A stretch of DNA of 64,000 nt from Pseudocercospora fijiensis CIRAD86 (Eukaryota; Ascomycota; Dothideomycetes; Mycosphaerellales; Mycosphaerellaceae): positions 996,483 to 1,060,482 of the forward strand of contig NW_006921535.1 of NCBI RefSeq assembly GCF_000340215.1, given 5' to 3'. The translations under genes were made by a program, and so were the position numbers. This document shows positions 48,528 to 59,688 of this stretch, piece by piece; position 1 is the first letter of the stretch, and each line of letters starts with the position of its first letter. The notes beneath the pieces are model-generated. The model saw nothing but the letters and a program-made list of their open reading frames with translations, was not told the DNA's origin and searched no databases.

Positions 48528-49779
48528 CGCTTCCCTTCTAAAGGCCGCGCCCTCGTAGCCGGTCTTTGTTCTAATCTTAACCTCTATTGCTACTAACTTA
48601 GTAGGTCTAATAAGCCGCTTAGTCCGCGCTAAATTAAACGTACAACTACCGATTATATAACTATATTAACCTTACTTCTAATACAATACAATGCTTAACT
48701 CTAACTGCGCTATCCTTGTATATAATAAAGTGAAGGGATATAAAGCTATAGAAATTAAGGGCTATCGACTAATTATAATACGAGCGCGTCTTCCCTACTA
48801 TAATAGGTAGACGTACGAGGTATTGCAGTACTACCTCCGCTCTAAGTAATATCGTTCCGAGTTCTTTGCGTCTACTCTAAAAGACCTAGAAATGTCTGCT
48901 TCCGAGAGTTATCCGCTTCCGAGGGTTCGTTCTTATTGTTACGAGGACTATTATTTACTATCGTAGTTTTACTAGCCCTAATTAGTTAGGTTTAGTAGCC
49001 TTTAATTGTCAATCTTATCTTATCTTTTTAAAAAAACACAGTTCGTCTAGTTTCTATAAGTAAAGGCTATTATAAGTGCAATAGTTAAGGTTCGCCTCGC
49101 TTAAAGGGTCGGAAAGATCGAGGAGTAACCTATTATCCGCAAGATCGACCCCGGCTAGCTTAGCTCTATAGTTTTTGCCTTTAGTTAGTCTATTAATCTA
49201 ATCTTTTAAGCGGCTTTTAGTGTTTTAACTTAGCCTCAAAGTTTTAATTAAACCTTTAATATAGCTATTCTTTTAACTTAACTAGTATAGTACGCTCCGA
49301 CTCGTAGTATAGGTAAGGTTGTATCTATAGGCGTAGCGACAATAGCAAGTAATGTTAATAATAGCGGCGCTAGTCGTCTTAGCGCTAACTTTACCTCGCT
49401 TCTAATCTTCTTTTTCAAACAATAATACACTCCGTAATACTATTACTAATATAGCCGCGTCGGCCGCGCCGTCGTTATTATTATTATTACTATTCGCGCG
49501 TACGCGCGCCGTCCTCGCCGATCGCCTAGGCCTCGAGGCCTCGATAGAAGGAAGGAATAAGAGGGGCGCTAAGAGAAGGGTCTTATAGGTTGCGCTAGTA
49601 AAGAGGTAGATTCCTTAAAAGAGTAGGCGATTAATTAACGTATTATAGCGCGTTTGTTAATGCTCGGTACGCGTCTACTATAGTAATATAGTCTTATTGT
49701 CCTAGTTTGCCGGCCTCTAATTAGTTAGCTAATAGCACCCCGGGGGTAGCATTAATCCTAAGTCTTAGTAACATTACGA

Positions 49780-52700
49780 GCTTTTAGCCTTCTTCTTGTT
49801 CTTTACGCTAGTCTAATACTTATCTAACAACTTAGTTATATCTTTAAAAGAGGCTTTAGCTTCCTACGAGTCCTATTTAGGTAAATAGCCTTACTGTCTT
49901 AGGAGGTACTCCTTCCCGCCTTGTCTAATCTAATGCTTTAGGATACGTTCTATAGACTATAGCTCTTCGCTATTAGCTAGTATATCCTCGGATTTAGTAG
50001 GTGCTTTATCCCCTTCGCGTAGGTAGTACGGCTTAAGGAGGGATATATAGAAGGTGTTATAGATAGTATAATAAGGTAGAAGCTATAGTTAATAGGCCTA
50101 GGTGCCCCTAGGTTCTCGGATACGGAAAGGGCTAATATACCTTAGTACGAGTTTGGGCCTTGTTTTGCTATTAGGCGAGGGATATTTGCGGATACGGAGG
50201 TTCTTCGTACCGAGCATAACTAGGTCGCCTTGCTTAAAGGTTATTAGAAGGTAGTATTTGTTATAGCAGGCCTTCTAATAGGCCTAGGCCTTTGCTAGGT
50301 TATTAGCTATCTTAGCGTGAATCTCTCGTATCTTTTAAACCCTCTTAATAGCCGCTAGTATCTTAGGGGTTGATACTTAACGTTTAGGGGCTTAACGCGC
50401 TTCCCTTTCCTTGCGCTCGGCCTCGAGCGAGGTAAATAGATCTTATAGTAAGGCAGCGTTTTAGCCTATTATAGCTATATATAGTAAAACCTTAGTTAAT
50501 GAGTAGACACTATTATTATATACGAATTTAGCTAGTTATAGGAGGTTAACCTAGTCGTTAGGGTTCTCGTTAATATAACTGCGTAGGTACTACTATAGGG
50601 TAGTATTTTGCCTCTCGGTTTAGCTATCTGTTTATAGATAGAAGGCTATAGATAGCCGATGCTTAAGTCTTAGCTATAGGTATATCTTACTCTAATAATA
50701 GGATATAAATGTCGAGCCTCGGTTAGAGACTATCCCTTTAGGGGTCCCCTAATAGGTATAGAAGATATTGTTCTATAGCGCTTCTACTATATTAATAGTA
50801 GTCTAATCTTTCCGCGCCGGGATATATCGAGCGCCCTTAGTAAACCGGTCTATAACGACTAGGATAGCGTTAAAGATGTCTTTGCTTCCTCTTCGCTTAG
50901 TAGGGGGAAGACCTATAATAAAATCTATTATAAGCTCTACAAATAGCTTGTAAGGGATTAGCAATAAGGACAACTCGCTAAAAGGCTAATGCTTTAGTAC
51001 CTTAATACGTTAATACACGGTATACGTGTTTACGTAGTCCTTTATGTCCCGCTTACTATTTAGCTAGTAGTATATACGCGATAGTAGCTCGTACGACCTC
51101 TCTATACTATAGTAACCGGCAAGCTTACTATTATAGTGTCGCTTAAGAAGTTCTTGTCTAATCGATTGTCTAGCGGGGATATAGTATCTGCCCTTAAACT
51201 TTAAGTAACCCTTGTCGTCGATCGACTAGTTACTCTTACTAGATCGAGTCGTTCGCCTACTTATAAGCTTATCGATACGTTTAGTAGCAAAGGCGTCCCT
51301 CTACTAAGTACGTAATAGCTTATCTGTAAACGATTGAGTATCCCTATTTGTAAGGTTATTTAATAGTACCCTCGCTATTAAACGAGGTACGTATTATATA
51401 TATCTAATAGTACTAGCAGCCGGATTAACTGCATTAGTGCTTTAATCGCTATTACTATATATAGCGATATCGACTAGGGAGTTATTATAACTTCTCCTAT
51501 CTGTATCCTTAGCTCTTACCTTAATACGTACTATTAATATAGCAAGAGCATTAATATACTTTAAGCCGTCGCGGAGTCTAGTAAGCCGCTTATCCTACGC
51601 TTACTTATTAACAATACGGGTTATAGCAATCTTATACTATAGGGTTAGAAACAATGAATTGATATGTTAGGTCTCGCTATCGTAATTAGGTCGCCTCGAT
51701 AGGCTATTAGTAGGGTTACTTACGCCTAGCCGGTATAATATATTAAAATCGAACCTAGCGAGGTAGACGGCCTATCTAGCCTATCGACCTATAACCCTAG
51801 TAACCTTCGTAATTCTACGGAGGTTGTTATAGTCCGTATAGACCTAAATAGGGTACTAAGCACTATCGAGATAATAGCGCTAGTACTTAAAGGCTTCTAC
51901 GATTACTAAGAGCTCTTGCTCGTAGGTCTCGTACCGACGTTCTATATCGATTATCTTCCGTAAAAAGAAGGCGATTAGGTGCTAGTAATTGTTATTAGCC
52001 TATTATAACATAATAGCTAATATAGCAAACTATAAAGCGTTAGTCTTAATGCGAATTAGTTTGCTTAGTACGAAGTAGTATAATAAGGGGACTTTAGTAA
52101 ATCGCTTCTTTAAAAATTAAACCGTTAAAAGCGGCTTATACTCTATTAGTCTATTTGAACTCTCTAGTTAGGTTAGCCTTGGTTTTAGTAAGCTTAGTTA
52201 GAGGTATTACATACCGTAAATAGCCTTTAATAAAGCGACGATAGAAATTAGCGAAGCCGAGGAATAACTAAAGCTCCTTAATACTAGTAGGTATAGGCTA
52301 CTTAGTAATAGTCTTAATCCGATTAGGATTAGCCTTAATACCCTCGGTTGATACGAGGAAGCTAAGGAAGGCTACCTCCTTAGTAGCGAAGGTATATTTA
52401 GAAGGCTTGCAATATAGTCTATAGGTCCTTAGGCGATCGAGTACCTTACGGACTATAGCCTAGTATTCCGCAATGTTAGGTAAGTGTATATAAACTAGGA
52501 TGTTATCTAGGTAAACTATATAGAGGTAATCTAATAGGCCTAATAGGGCCCGATTAATATAGGACTAGAATATTGTAGGGGCGTTAGCTAGCCTAAATAG
52601 CATAACTAAGTACTCGAAATAGCTATAGCGAGTACGGAAGGCCGTCTTCTATTTATTACCCTTACGAATGCGAATGCGGTAGTAGGCGTCCTTAATGTCT

Positions 52701-53650
52701 AATATAGTATAGAAGTAGGCGCTAGAAAGGCGATCGAGGGTCTTATTAATAAGCGGAAGTAGATAGCGGTCTTTAATAGTAATAGTATTAAGCCCTCTAT
52801 AATTAATATACAAACGTAGGCTACTATCCTTCTTTAGCACGAATAGGATAGGTGTACTAGCAGGGCTGTTACTATACTAAATTCGACTATTAGCTAGGTT
52901 CTTATCTAGGTACTTACGCAATATAGCAAGCTCTCGCTTACTAAGATTATAGAGGGGCCTAAAGGGGACCTCTTTGCCCTCTATAATGTTAATCTTATAA
53001 TCCGTCTCTTTGAATATAGGCAGTGTCGATACTAGGTAGTGTTTAAATATATTAATATAGGTCTCTCGAATAGGCTATAGTATACGAGCAAGCTAATTAG
53101 GGTCTATACTATTAGGGGGCATAGGCCCGTCGTTATCTCCTAATAGGTCGACTATTAGGTTAGCTAAAGTAGAGGCTAGTATTAGGTTACTAATAAACAG
53201 GACCCTAATATCGTTAGGGCACTCGCTAACGTCGATATACTTAATGTCCTCTTTCCTAGCGATTCTAAATCGCTATTATTAGCTACCCAGGTCTATTGCT
53301 ACGGCGTAGTACTTAAGAATAGGGTTGCTAATAACAATAGTAGCTCCCCTATATAGGTTGTCTATATCTACTACGTAGGTAGTAAAGTCTAGTAGGCGCT
53401 TATTTCCGAGGTCGTCCTTTAGGACTATAGGAACATAGTAGGCCCTATAGGTTAAGTGCCGAGCGTTATTAAACTAAGCAAGGGTTAGTAGGTTAGCCCT
53501 AGGCAGTTATCGAAGGTCTAATTGCTTAACTAGGCGATAGCTAATAAGGGCGCTAACTAAATTCCCTAGGTCTAGTATAACCTTAGTTCTATAATTGTTG
53601 CTATACGTATCCTATATAAGACAGGTGCGTATAATAGCTAGCATAATATC
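49780..53650 (-). pseudogene. pol remnant of gypsy copy B
   Basis: Minus-strand counterpart of the copy A pol. A 63-residue RT stretch is still open at 52840-52649 (KKDSSLRLYINYRGLNTITI, YFYTILDIKDAYYRIRI). The active site near 52520 also reads YLDN, as in copy A. RNase H (from about 52070), integrase (about 50950-50500) and the chromodomain-like end (about 49900) follow in order. Broken by RIP-type stops. Limits approximate. Confidence 0.88.
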
Positions 53651-55100
53651 GATAGTCTTACGCCGTATAAGGCTAATAGTTAGTATAGCGCTTATTCTTT
53701 TTTCGAAGGTTAGCCTATAGGGGTAGCGTTAGCTACTAAAAGGTGCTTTCGGTGCTTAGCGGCAGTATAGTTAATTCGGGCCTAGTCCTTAGGTTTGTCG
53801 CATTAGCCTAGTAGATAGCTAGTGCTATTACAATTAAAGCATTTCAATCCGGTTAGGGGATTGCTATAGCCGCTATTACTGCTATTATTAGTTAAGCGAT
53901 TAGTATTATAGGGATACGAGCCCCTTCTACGGCCCCTATCGCGGCCTCCTCTATATAGTCGCCGGCTACGGCCTCTTCTACGGTTATTGTTACTATTCCT
54001 ATTATTAGTACTATTATTTTAGTAGGAACCTTAGTTTCCTCCGCAAGTACTACGGTTGCCGCGGTTAGTACTAGCTAGTCGGATCCTCGATTCTAGTCGC
54101 TATTAGAGCTAAACAGCCCGTTCGGCTGTTTCTACTTCGACTATAAATTAAATGCGCGTTAGATTAGTCTGTTCGAACATACGACGGCGGTCTAATTTAA
54201 GGACTAGTTCCTATCTTAGTTTTAGGCGTATTTCCGAGATCTATATAGAATTAGTCTTAGCCGGAAGGTTATCCTCGAGGGTCTTTAAATAGGCCTTAAA
54301 TAAACGAGCCGACTAGTTAGTCTTCTGTTTAGCTCGAAGGTATTAGTCCTAAGCGTATTGTTGCCTTAGTATAGGGTTTCTAAGGGTATCTAGTATAATA
54401 GTTTTATAGGTCTGCTACTAAACAGTAGTCTAGTTATTAAGGGAGTCGAAATAGTTATCCTAGGTGCGCTTTAGGTCTCTATTAATGTATTACATAGCAT
54501 AGACGACTAGCGAGTAATCGTCCGGAAGAGCCCTTAGTACGTTTCGCTAGTTAAGCTTATAGTCGCGAATATAGTCGTTGTATTGCTTTCGGCTAGAGCT
54601 ATTAAATACGGTACAGTCCTTAAGTTTAGCATCCTTCTTTTAGACTAAACTAGTTAGTAAGGAAGGCCCTGCTATCGGCTTAGTATTAGTTGTTAGGGCT
54701 TCCTATAGGCGGCGAATTTCGAGGAGGTTATCCTTTAGCTATTGTTCTTAGCGTAGAGTAGCAAGCCTGTTTTAGGTAGCTTCCTAAAGTCTCGCTACTA
54801 GCTAGGGGCTAAAGGCTAGTTAGCTATATCGACGGTTAACAATATTGCTAAAAATGTCGTTAATAGGCAACGAGGGGTTATTACCTTCGATTATAGGTTC
54901 TTTAGTAGGCACTCTAGCAGGCTCTTTAGCAGGAGGTACCCTAGTAGGTGCTTTAGTAGGCACTTTAGCAGGCACTATGCTACTAGCGTTGTCGTTGCTA
55001 GCGCTACTAGCGGCGCCGCGATTGTTATTGCTTCGTAATAAGCCGGCTATTATAATAAGGGGTAACACTAATAATGTATTACAGGCCCCTATAGTATAGA
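53650..55100 (-). pseudogene. gag remnant of gypsy copy B
   Basis: An N-terminal stretch is open at 55068-54820 with repeated Lys/Val/Pro units (KVPTKAPTRVPPAKEPARVP). The zinc-knuckle counterpart lies near 53850-53800, with Cys/His codons altered as in copy A. Broken by many stops. Confidence 0.75.
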
Positions 55101-55321
55101 TATAGCGGAATTAGCGAGTATCGGTCTAGTGCAATTGACTTAGTATAATAGGCCGTATAGAAGGCCTTGCTTAATAATTAGTACGGTTATTCTAATAGAA
55201 TAGTACGTATAGGTCCTGCCTCGGGCGCAATATAGTTAGATTAACGGTTTTCGCAGCTATACCGCTAAAAGCTTGAAATAAGGACTATCTAGCTACTACC
55301 CTTAAAGGGTAGATCGAATAC

Positions 55322-55521
55322 TGTATAAGAAGGGTTACACTAGTAGGTAGATAGGGTAGTAGTAGGTACAGGTAGTATTCGATAAGGAGCTAGAAGGAGA
55401 GGGAGGAAGGCAGGCAAGTTAGCCTACTACTAAGCGCTAAGCCCTGCCTAAGGCATCGAGACCCTAGCTTTACTCGAGCCCGGTTATATGCTAATTACGT
55501 ACAACCTCTTTAGTCCTAACA
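55322..55521 (-). repeat. 5' LTR of gypsy copy B (right on +)
   Basis: 200 bp, pair of 48326-48527. Followed by host MULE transposase sequence. Confidence 0.9.
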
Positions 55522-56770
55522 AGCTAATACGAAGGCCTTCCTTAGTACTAGACTTCCTAATCTATTAATAAGGCGTAGGCTATTAAGTTAAGTAGTATAA
55601 GACTTTATAGACCTATTCGACGCTACTATCGACTCTTAGTCTATTAACTCGTTTGCTAGCAACTGTAGGCGTTTTAAGGAGGACAAGATTGCCGCTAGCA
55701 ATAGTAAGCTAGCCCGTAATTACTTAGATAGCGAGGCGTAGTATAGACTAGCTTAATACGTAGCCGATACTTAGTAGATCTATCGAGAATAGTATATTAA
55801 ATACTAGATTAATAGAATACGCTATTTTAGTAATATAATAAAGTCGCCGGTTAAAGGTTACTATACTAGTATTAAGGCATAGTTAACGACCTATAGGAAC
55901 GATATCTATAGCTTTATTAACCGGATAGTGCTCTATTTCTACTATTAGGTTAACCGCTATAAGGTAATAGTTAGACTCGAGATTACACGACTAGTAATAA
56001 TATTCTTTAATAACTCCTTCTGTACCGAAGTTATTAGCTGTGTTAGTACCTTTACTCTACGTAAAGTAGCCGAGCGAAGGGCTCTCGTACGTGCTAGGCT
56101 CGAGAAGCGGAAGTCTGATAGTTATACGCTATTAGATTATACCTAGTGTTATCGGAGGGTCTATAGCTTAAGTTATATATACTAGATACTAGCACTTAAG
56201 GAGTCTATAATTAGCATTCTTGCTATTTATATATTCGAGAAGTACTAGTAAATACTAAGGACTAATTATAATAGTAACGAGACTAGTACTTGCTATGCCT
56301 TAGAGCTACTTAAGCGGATTAATAAGCGGCTTGTATAGTCGACTCGGCGTAAGGCAACTAGACCTAACTTACCTAAGCCTATTAGCTAAGCCGCCGCTAA
56401 AGCTATAGACTAGTAAAAAGTAGTAGGATAGGCTAAGCCTAGAAGGCCTGTTCTACCTCTATTACTACCGGTACTACGGCAACCTTTACGTAAGAGTTAT
56501 GTGTATACTTCGGTACCTCTAAGAACTCCGCTAGTACCTATAACTTCGCTAGTAGTAGTGCTAGATTATACTAAGATTATATATTAGGAGCTATATATCG
56601 ATACGAGGGTCGTAGAACCTTATTTACTAGGTAGGTAGTATATCTAGGGCAGTTAAGATTAGCTATAGGGTCCGAGTCTAGTTCTATATCTATTATTTAT
56701 CTAGTTCCTCTGTCTTGTATTATAATTCTGCTTAGTAGCTGGTATAGGCATTAGAAGTTACTATGCGATA
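55522..56770 (+). pseudogene. MULE transposase remnant, C-terminal part
   Basis: Continues the frame interrupted at 48325. Near 55820-55890 it carries IRYFSNIIKSPVKGYYTSIK, the position of the MULE TSRVEG-type motif after the catalytic domain, with Glu/Arg changes attributable to RIP. Further on it is Arg/Pro-rich (PRRPVLPLLLPVLRQPLRKS). TAG/TAA codons throughout. The exact stop is not determined. Confidence 0.75.
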
Positions 56771-56831
56771 TTCTATAGTATAGATTACTAATAATATAGT
56801 CTTACCGAGACCGGAGCGGCCCTAGGTCCGT

Positions 56832-56875
56832 TGATTTATAAATAGCCGGAGCTGATTTACGAATAGTCGCGCCCC
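56832..56875 (-). repeat. Right terminal inverted repeat of the MULE
   Basis: 44 bp, inverted copy of 38156-38199. Followed by the target duplication GCCTGGA at 56876-56882. Confidence 0.9.
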
Positions 56876-57059
56876 GCCTGGAGGCCGAGATGATAGTACA
56901 GTCTTTGGAAGACACGGAGAAGAGAGAAGAGTCAGGCGAAGGAATGGAGATGGAGATGCTCAACCTCGGCCTATCCTCGGCCTGGCAGGAACTATTACCA
57001 TTCACGTCTGCACGATGCACACTTCCTATTAATACAGTAAGCCAGATCAATCCTCCAAC

Positions 57060-57674
57060 ATGTCACATCTACCCAAGATCAGCAACCCCAAAATCCCGGA
57101 CGATGTACAGAAGTCCACAGTCGAGCACTTCTCCGCCATGCCATTCGCGCGAAAGCCACTTGAAGATCCTCGATTCCGAATCCTGTCGCAGTCTCGCACG
57201 GTGACAGATGGGGGCAAAGGTCACACTTTAATGGGCAAGACGTGGAATACAGCGGGCACGATCGAGCACTTACTCATCCTCCATCGACAAAGCACCTCTG
57301 ACGGACCTCTCCCGCATACCGAGGAGGAGCGGGCGGAGACGACGAGGTTTTACACCTTTGGCGGGGATCTCAATGCCCATCCCGACCTTCTTCATGGCGG
57401 CGTGGTCAGTTGCGTTCTAGATAGCACCATGGGCGGTGCTGTCGGAGTGACACTGGCCAAACAGGACGGCGGACCTCCGACTTTTACCGTGCAGCTGAAT
57501 GTGACCTTCAAGAAACCGATCCGCACTCCTGGTACAGTCATGATTCGAGCCTGGGTGATCAAGGTTGACGATGGAGGTCGCAAAGCCTGGTGTCGGGGCA
57601 TCATAGAGAGTGAGGATGGGACCGTCCATGCACTCGCGGAAGGTATGTGGTTGAGGGCCAAGTCGAAGATCTGA
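57060..57674 (+). CDS. Hotdog-fold acyl-CoA thioesterase family protein
   Basis: Single-exon gene of 204 residues with ATG at 57060. The core signature is DLLHGGVVSCVLDSTMGGAV: the HGG at residues 112-114 and the Asp at 121 are the usual substrate-binding and catalytic region of PaaI/4HBT-type hotdog thioesterases. Beta strands TFTVQLNVTFKKPIRTPGTV and AWVIKVDD follow, as in the family, and the protein ends GTVHALAEGMWLRAKSKI. These enzymes hydrolyse acyl-CoA thioesters, but the acyl chain cannot be inferred. The N-terminal 60 residues are a family-typical fungal extension without an obvious targeting signal. The start codon lies 178 bp from a MULE end, so much of its original promoter has been moved 18.7 kb away. 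It was formerly divergent to the SDR gene. Confidence 0.9.
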   Translation: MSHLPKISNPKIPDDVQKSTVEHFSAMPFARKPLEDPRFRILSQSRTVTDGGKGHTLMGKTWNTAGTIEHLLILHRQSTSDGPLPHTEEERAETTRFYTFGGDLNAHPDLLHGGVVSCVLDSTMGGAVGVTLAKQDGGPPTFTVQLNVTFKKPIRTPGTVMIRAWVIKVDDGGRKAWCRGIIESEDGTVHALAEGMWLRAKSKI

Positions 57675-57900
57675 ATACTGCCCTTTGCTGGCGAGATGTC
57701 GATCGAGTTCCTCCGTACTGTATAAGTACTCCGCACACACCGTCGGGACAAGGACATGGTGTCCCGGAAGATTGGCCGACCTTTGAACCTAGTTGTAGAA
57801 TAGCCCAAGCTTCGTCTACCGAGGGCTTATTTAGTGTCCATACGTCTACCGCCACTGCGAACGATGGTCCTCATTATGACAGGGTCCTGCCACCGAACAG

Positions 57901-59199
57901 ATGTCGCGAATCGCGAGTCCGCTGATGACTGGGATGAATCTCACATCGGCCGAGAGGGAGCGACTCGTCCACGAGTCGAGAGGACCCATGGCTCTTGCAA
58001 TCCAGTTCACCTTCTGGGCTCTGTCCGCGATATTGGTCATTGCCCGGTTGCTCGTTCGGTGGAGGGTGTCGAACCAAATTCATCTGGACGATTGGGTGGC
58101 AGGTGCTAGCGAGGTCGTTGGGACTGTCATGATGGTTTTCAGTGAGTATCACGCCCTCAACAATGATCCTTGCTGATCGCGTTACGCAGTCTACTTCCAG
58201 ATACACTATGGCGACGGTCGGCATCTCCTGGCATTGACGATGCGGGATGCGGAATGTCTGGCCAAAATGAACCTCCCTGCCGTGACTCTCTGGACCTTTG
58301 CCGTCACCGGAACTAAGGTCTCGATTCTTTTGCAATATCTGCGCATAGTCCAGTGTCGAAAGGCAACTCGCCTGATCTGGTTGCTCATGATCGTCGTTAT
58401 CCTGGGCGGACTTAGCACTTTGGGAGTAATCATGACTGCGTGCATTCCCATTGCTGCGGTGTGGAATACGGATATCCGCCCACACGCCAAATGCCTGGAT
58501 CAACGGCTCTTCTGGCAGATCCAATCCGGATTTGAAGCTGCAACGTGCTGGGCAATGTTAGGACTGTTGATTCCGACGATGTGGAGGATGCATCTTTCGC
58601 GACTCAAGCGCATCGGAATGATAGCACTGCTTGGGTTGAGCTCCTCATCTTGCGTCTCAAGTGTCCTACGAATGAAATCCGCTTTCGATGCCATCCCAGA
58701 GTCTGCCAACGAAGCGCACGACTTTACGTGGACAGGGGTCATGGCTACGACCTATGCCGTGAGCGAATTGCATAGTGCTCTCATATGTTGCTCTTTACCC
58801 GCACTGATGCCTCTTCGCTTCATCATTTGCTCATGCTGCTTCCCCTCCAGAAGGAGTTCGGAGCCAATGCAGGGCGGTCGACCGCCGCCCCTCGCACGAC
58901 AAGAGCATAAGCTCGTCGTTGCGCGTCCCATTCTACCTACGCCTTCGATGACAGAAGCAACAGCTCAACGGAATAGAACGCCCCGGCCCGGTATCACGGA
59001 GGCATCTATTGAGAGCGCAGAATCTCACGGCGGCGGCAGCAGCACAAGAAGTCCATCAATACCACCACTAGCCTCACTCAATCCTTCTGCTGCTGTTGTG
59101 CGTACTGAACGTGAATCAAAGGGGGGACGAGTCTTGAGGGCCTTTGTTCCGAAGCATTCTCTCGGCCATCAATCGATGGTCATCTCGATGAGTCGATGA
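57901..59199 (+). CDS. Rhodopsin-domain integral membrane protein (PTH11-like)
   Basis: Two exons, 57901-58141 and 58190-59199, give 416 residues. The 48-nt intron has a GTGAGT donor, a GCTGAT branch point and a CAG acceptor. The junction restores IYFQIHYGDGRHL, a typical fungal rhodopsin-domain run. Several hydrophobic segments are visible: residues about 29-50 (FTFWALSAILVIARLLV), 65-80, 105-125 (VTLWTFAVTGTKVSILLQYL), 135-165, and later WAMLGLLIPTMW, IGMIALLGL and LICCSLPALMPL, a seven-span pattern. HLDDW after span 2 is a family hallmark. The C-terminal tail, about 130 residues, is Ser/Pro/Arg-rich and cytoplasmic by analogy. The family includes large sets of putative fungal receptors; ligands are mostly unknown. 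There is no CFEM domain at the N-terminus. Confidence 0.88.
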
Positions 59200-59250
59200 C
59201 TGGAAATCTTGGGGAAGTGAAAGATAAATTGAAGGCTCGGCGCTAAGCAT

Positions 59251-59688
59251 GTGAAGGTTGATGCGGACTCAACAGCCACGTCAGCTCTGTGTCATACCCA
59301 TTTTGACCTCAAATTCACAGTCGTACTTGTGGATGTGGCTATGCAAGTCAGCACAACTCGTCATAGCAAATGGCACACCATGTCACCAGCAACCAACGCA
59401 CAGGCACTTCCTGTGCCTACAGACCCCAGCGGCTTTATGCAACCACGCTCTACCACCATCGTTGAAGCTGCATCGAGCGAGCTTTCCGGTCACAAGAAGA
59501 TGCTGCTCACTTTCAGTATCACTCTGGGAACCCTGATCGGAGTTGCTATGCTCTACATCCTCGTTCGCTTGCTGGCCAGGCACCGTAGAATCATGATGAA
59601 GGAGAAGAGGATGGAAATGCAGCCATTCCACGATAGTGCAACAACGTCGAAAGGAGACTGGACGGACGATGTCGCTCGTCAAGTATGA
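59251..59688 (+). CDS. Small single-pass membrane protein, hypothetical
   Basis: Open frame of 145 residues with ATG at 59251; an internal ATG at 59380 would give about 102 residues (MSPATNAQALPVPTDP). One strong hydrophobic helix, LLTFSITLGTLIGVAMLYIL at about 87-106, is followed by a basic stretch RLLARHRRIMMKEKR. This suggests a type I/III single-pass protein with a cytoplasmic basic tail. The region before the helix is Ser/Thr/Pro-rich. I recognise no family. It lies only about 50 bp after the rhodopsin-domain gene on the same strand. The frame could be chance, but the helix-plus-basic-anchor pattern favours a gene. Confidence 0.45.
   Translation: MKVDADSTATSALCHTHFDLKFTVVLVDVAMQVSTTRHSKWHTMSPATNAQALPVPTDPSGFMQPRSTTIVEAASSELSGHKKMLLTFSITLGTLIGVAMLYILVRLLARHRRIMMKEKRMEMQPFHDSATTSKGDWTDDVARQV

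Larger units (their letters stand above)
48326..55521 (-). mobile_element. Ty3/gypsy element, family 3, copy B, inside the MULE transposase gene
   Basis: LTRs at 48326-48527 and 55322-55521, coding on minus. Total 7.20 kb, the same family as copy A. The target duplication is imperfect: GAAGC at 48321-48325 versus AAGC at 55521-55524, probably eroded by a small deletion. Joining the flanks at this duplication keeps the MULE transposase frame. Copies A and B face each other's opposite strand with only 2.0 kb between them. Confidence 0.9.
38156..56875 (+). mobile_element. Mutator-like (MULE) DNA transposon, RIP-mutated, carrying two gypsy insertions
   Basis: Inverted ends of about 44 bp at 38156-38199 and 56832-56875 share GGGGCGCGACTATTCGTA, then ATCAGCTCCGGCTATTTATA. 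They are flanked by GCCTGGA at 38149-38155 and 56876-56882, extendable to 8 bp with the next G. The transposase remnant inside is MULE-type, and the duplication length is close to the usual 8-10 bp. Subtracting the two gypsy copies (39180-46349 and 48326-55521) leaves about 4.35 kb, a normal MULE size. All coding is destroyed by RIP-type stops. Confidence 0.88.
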
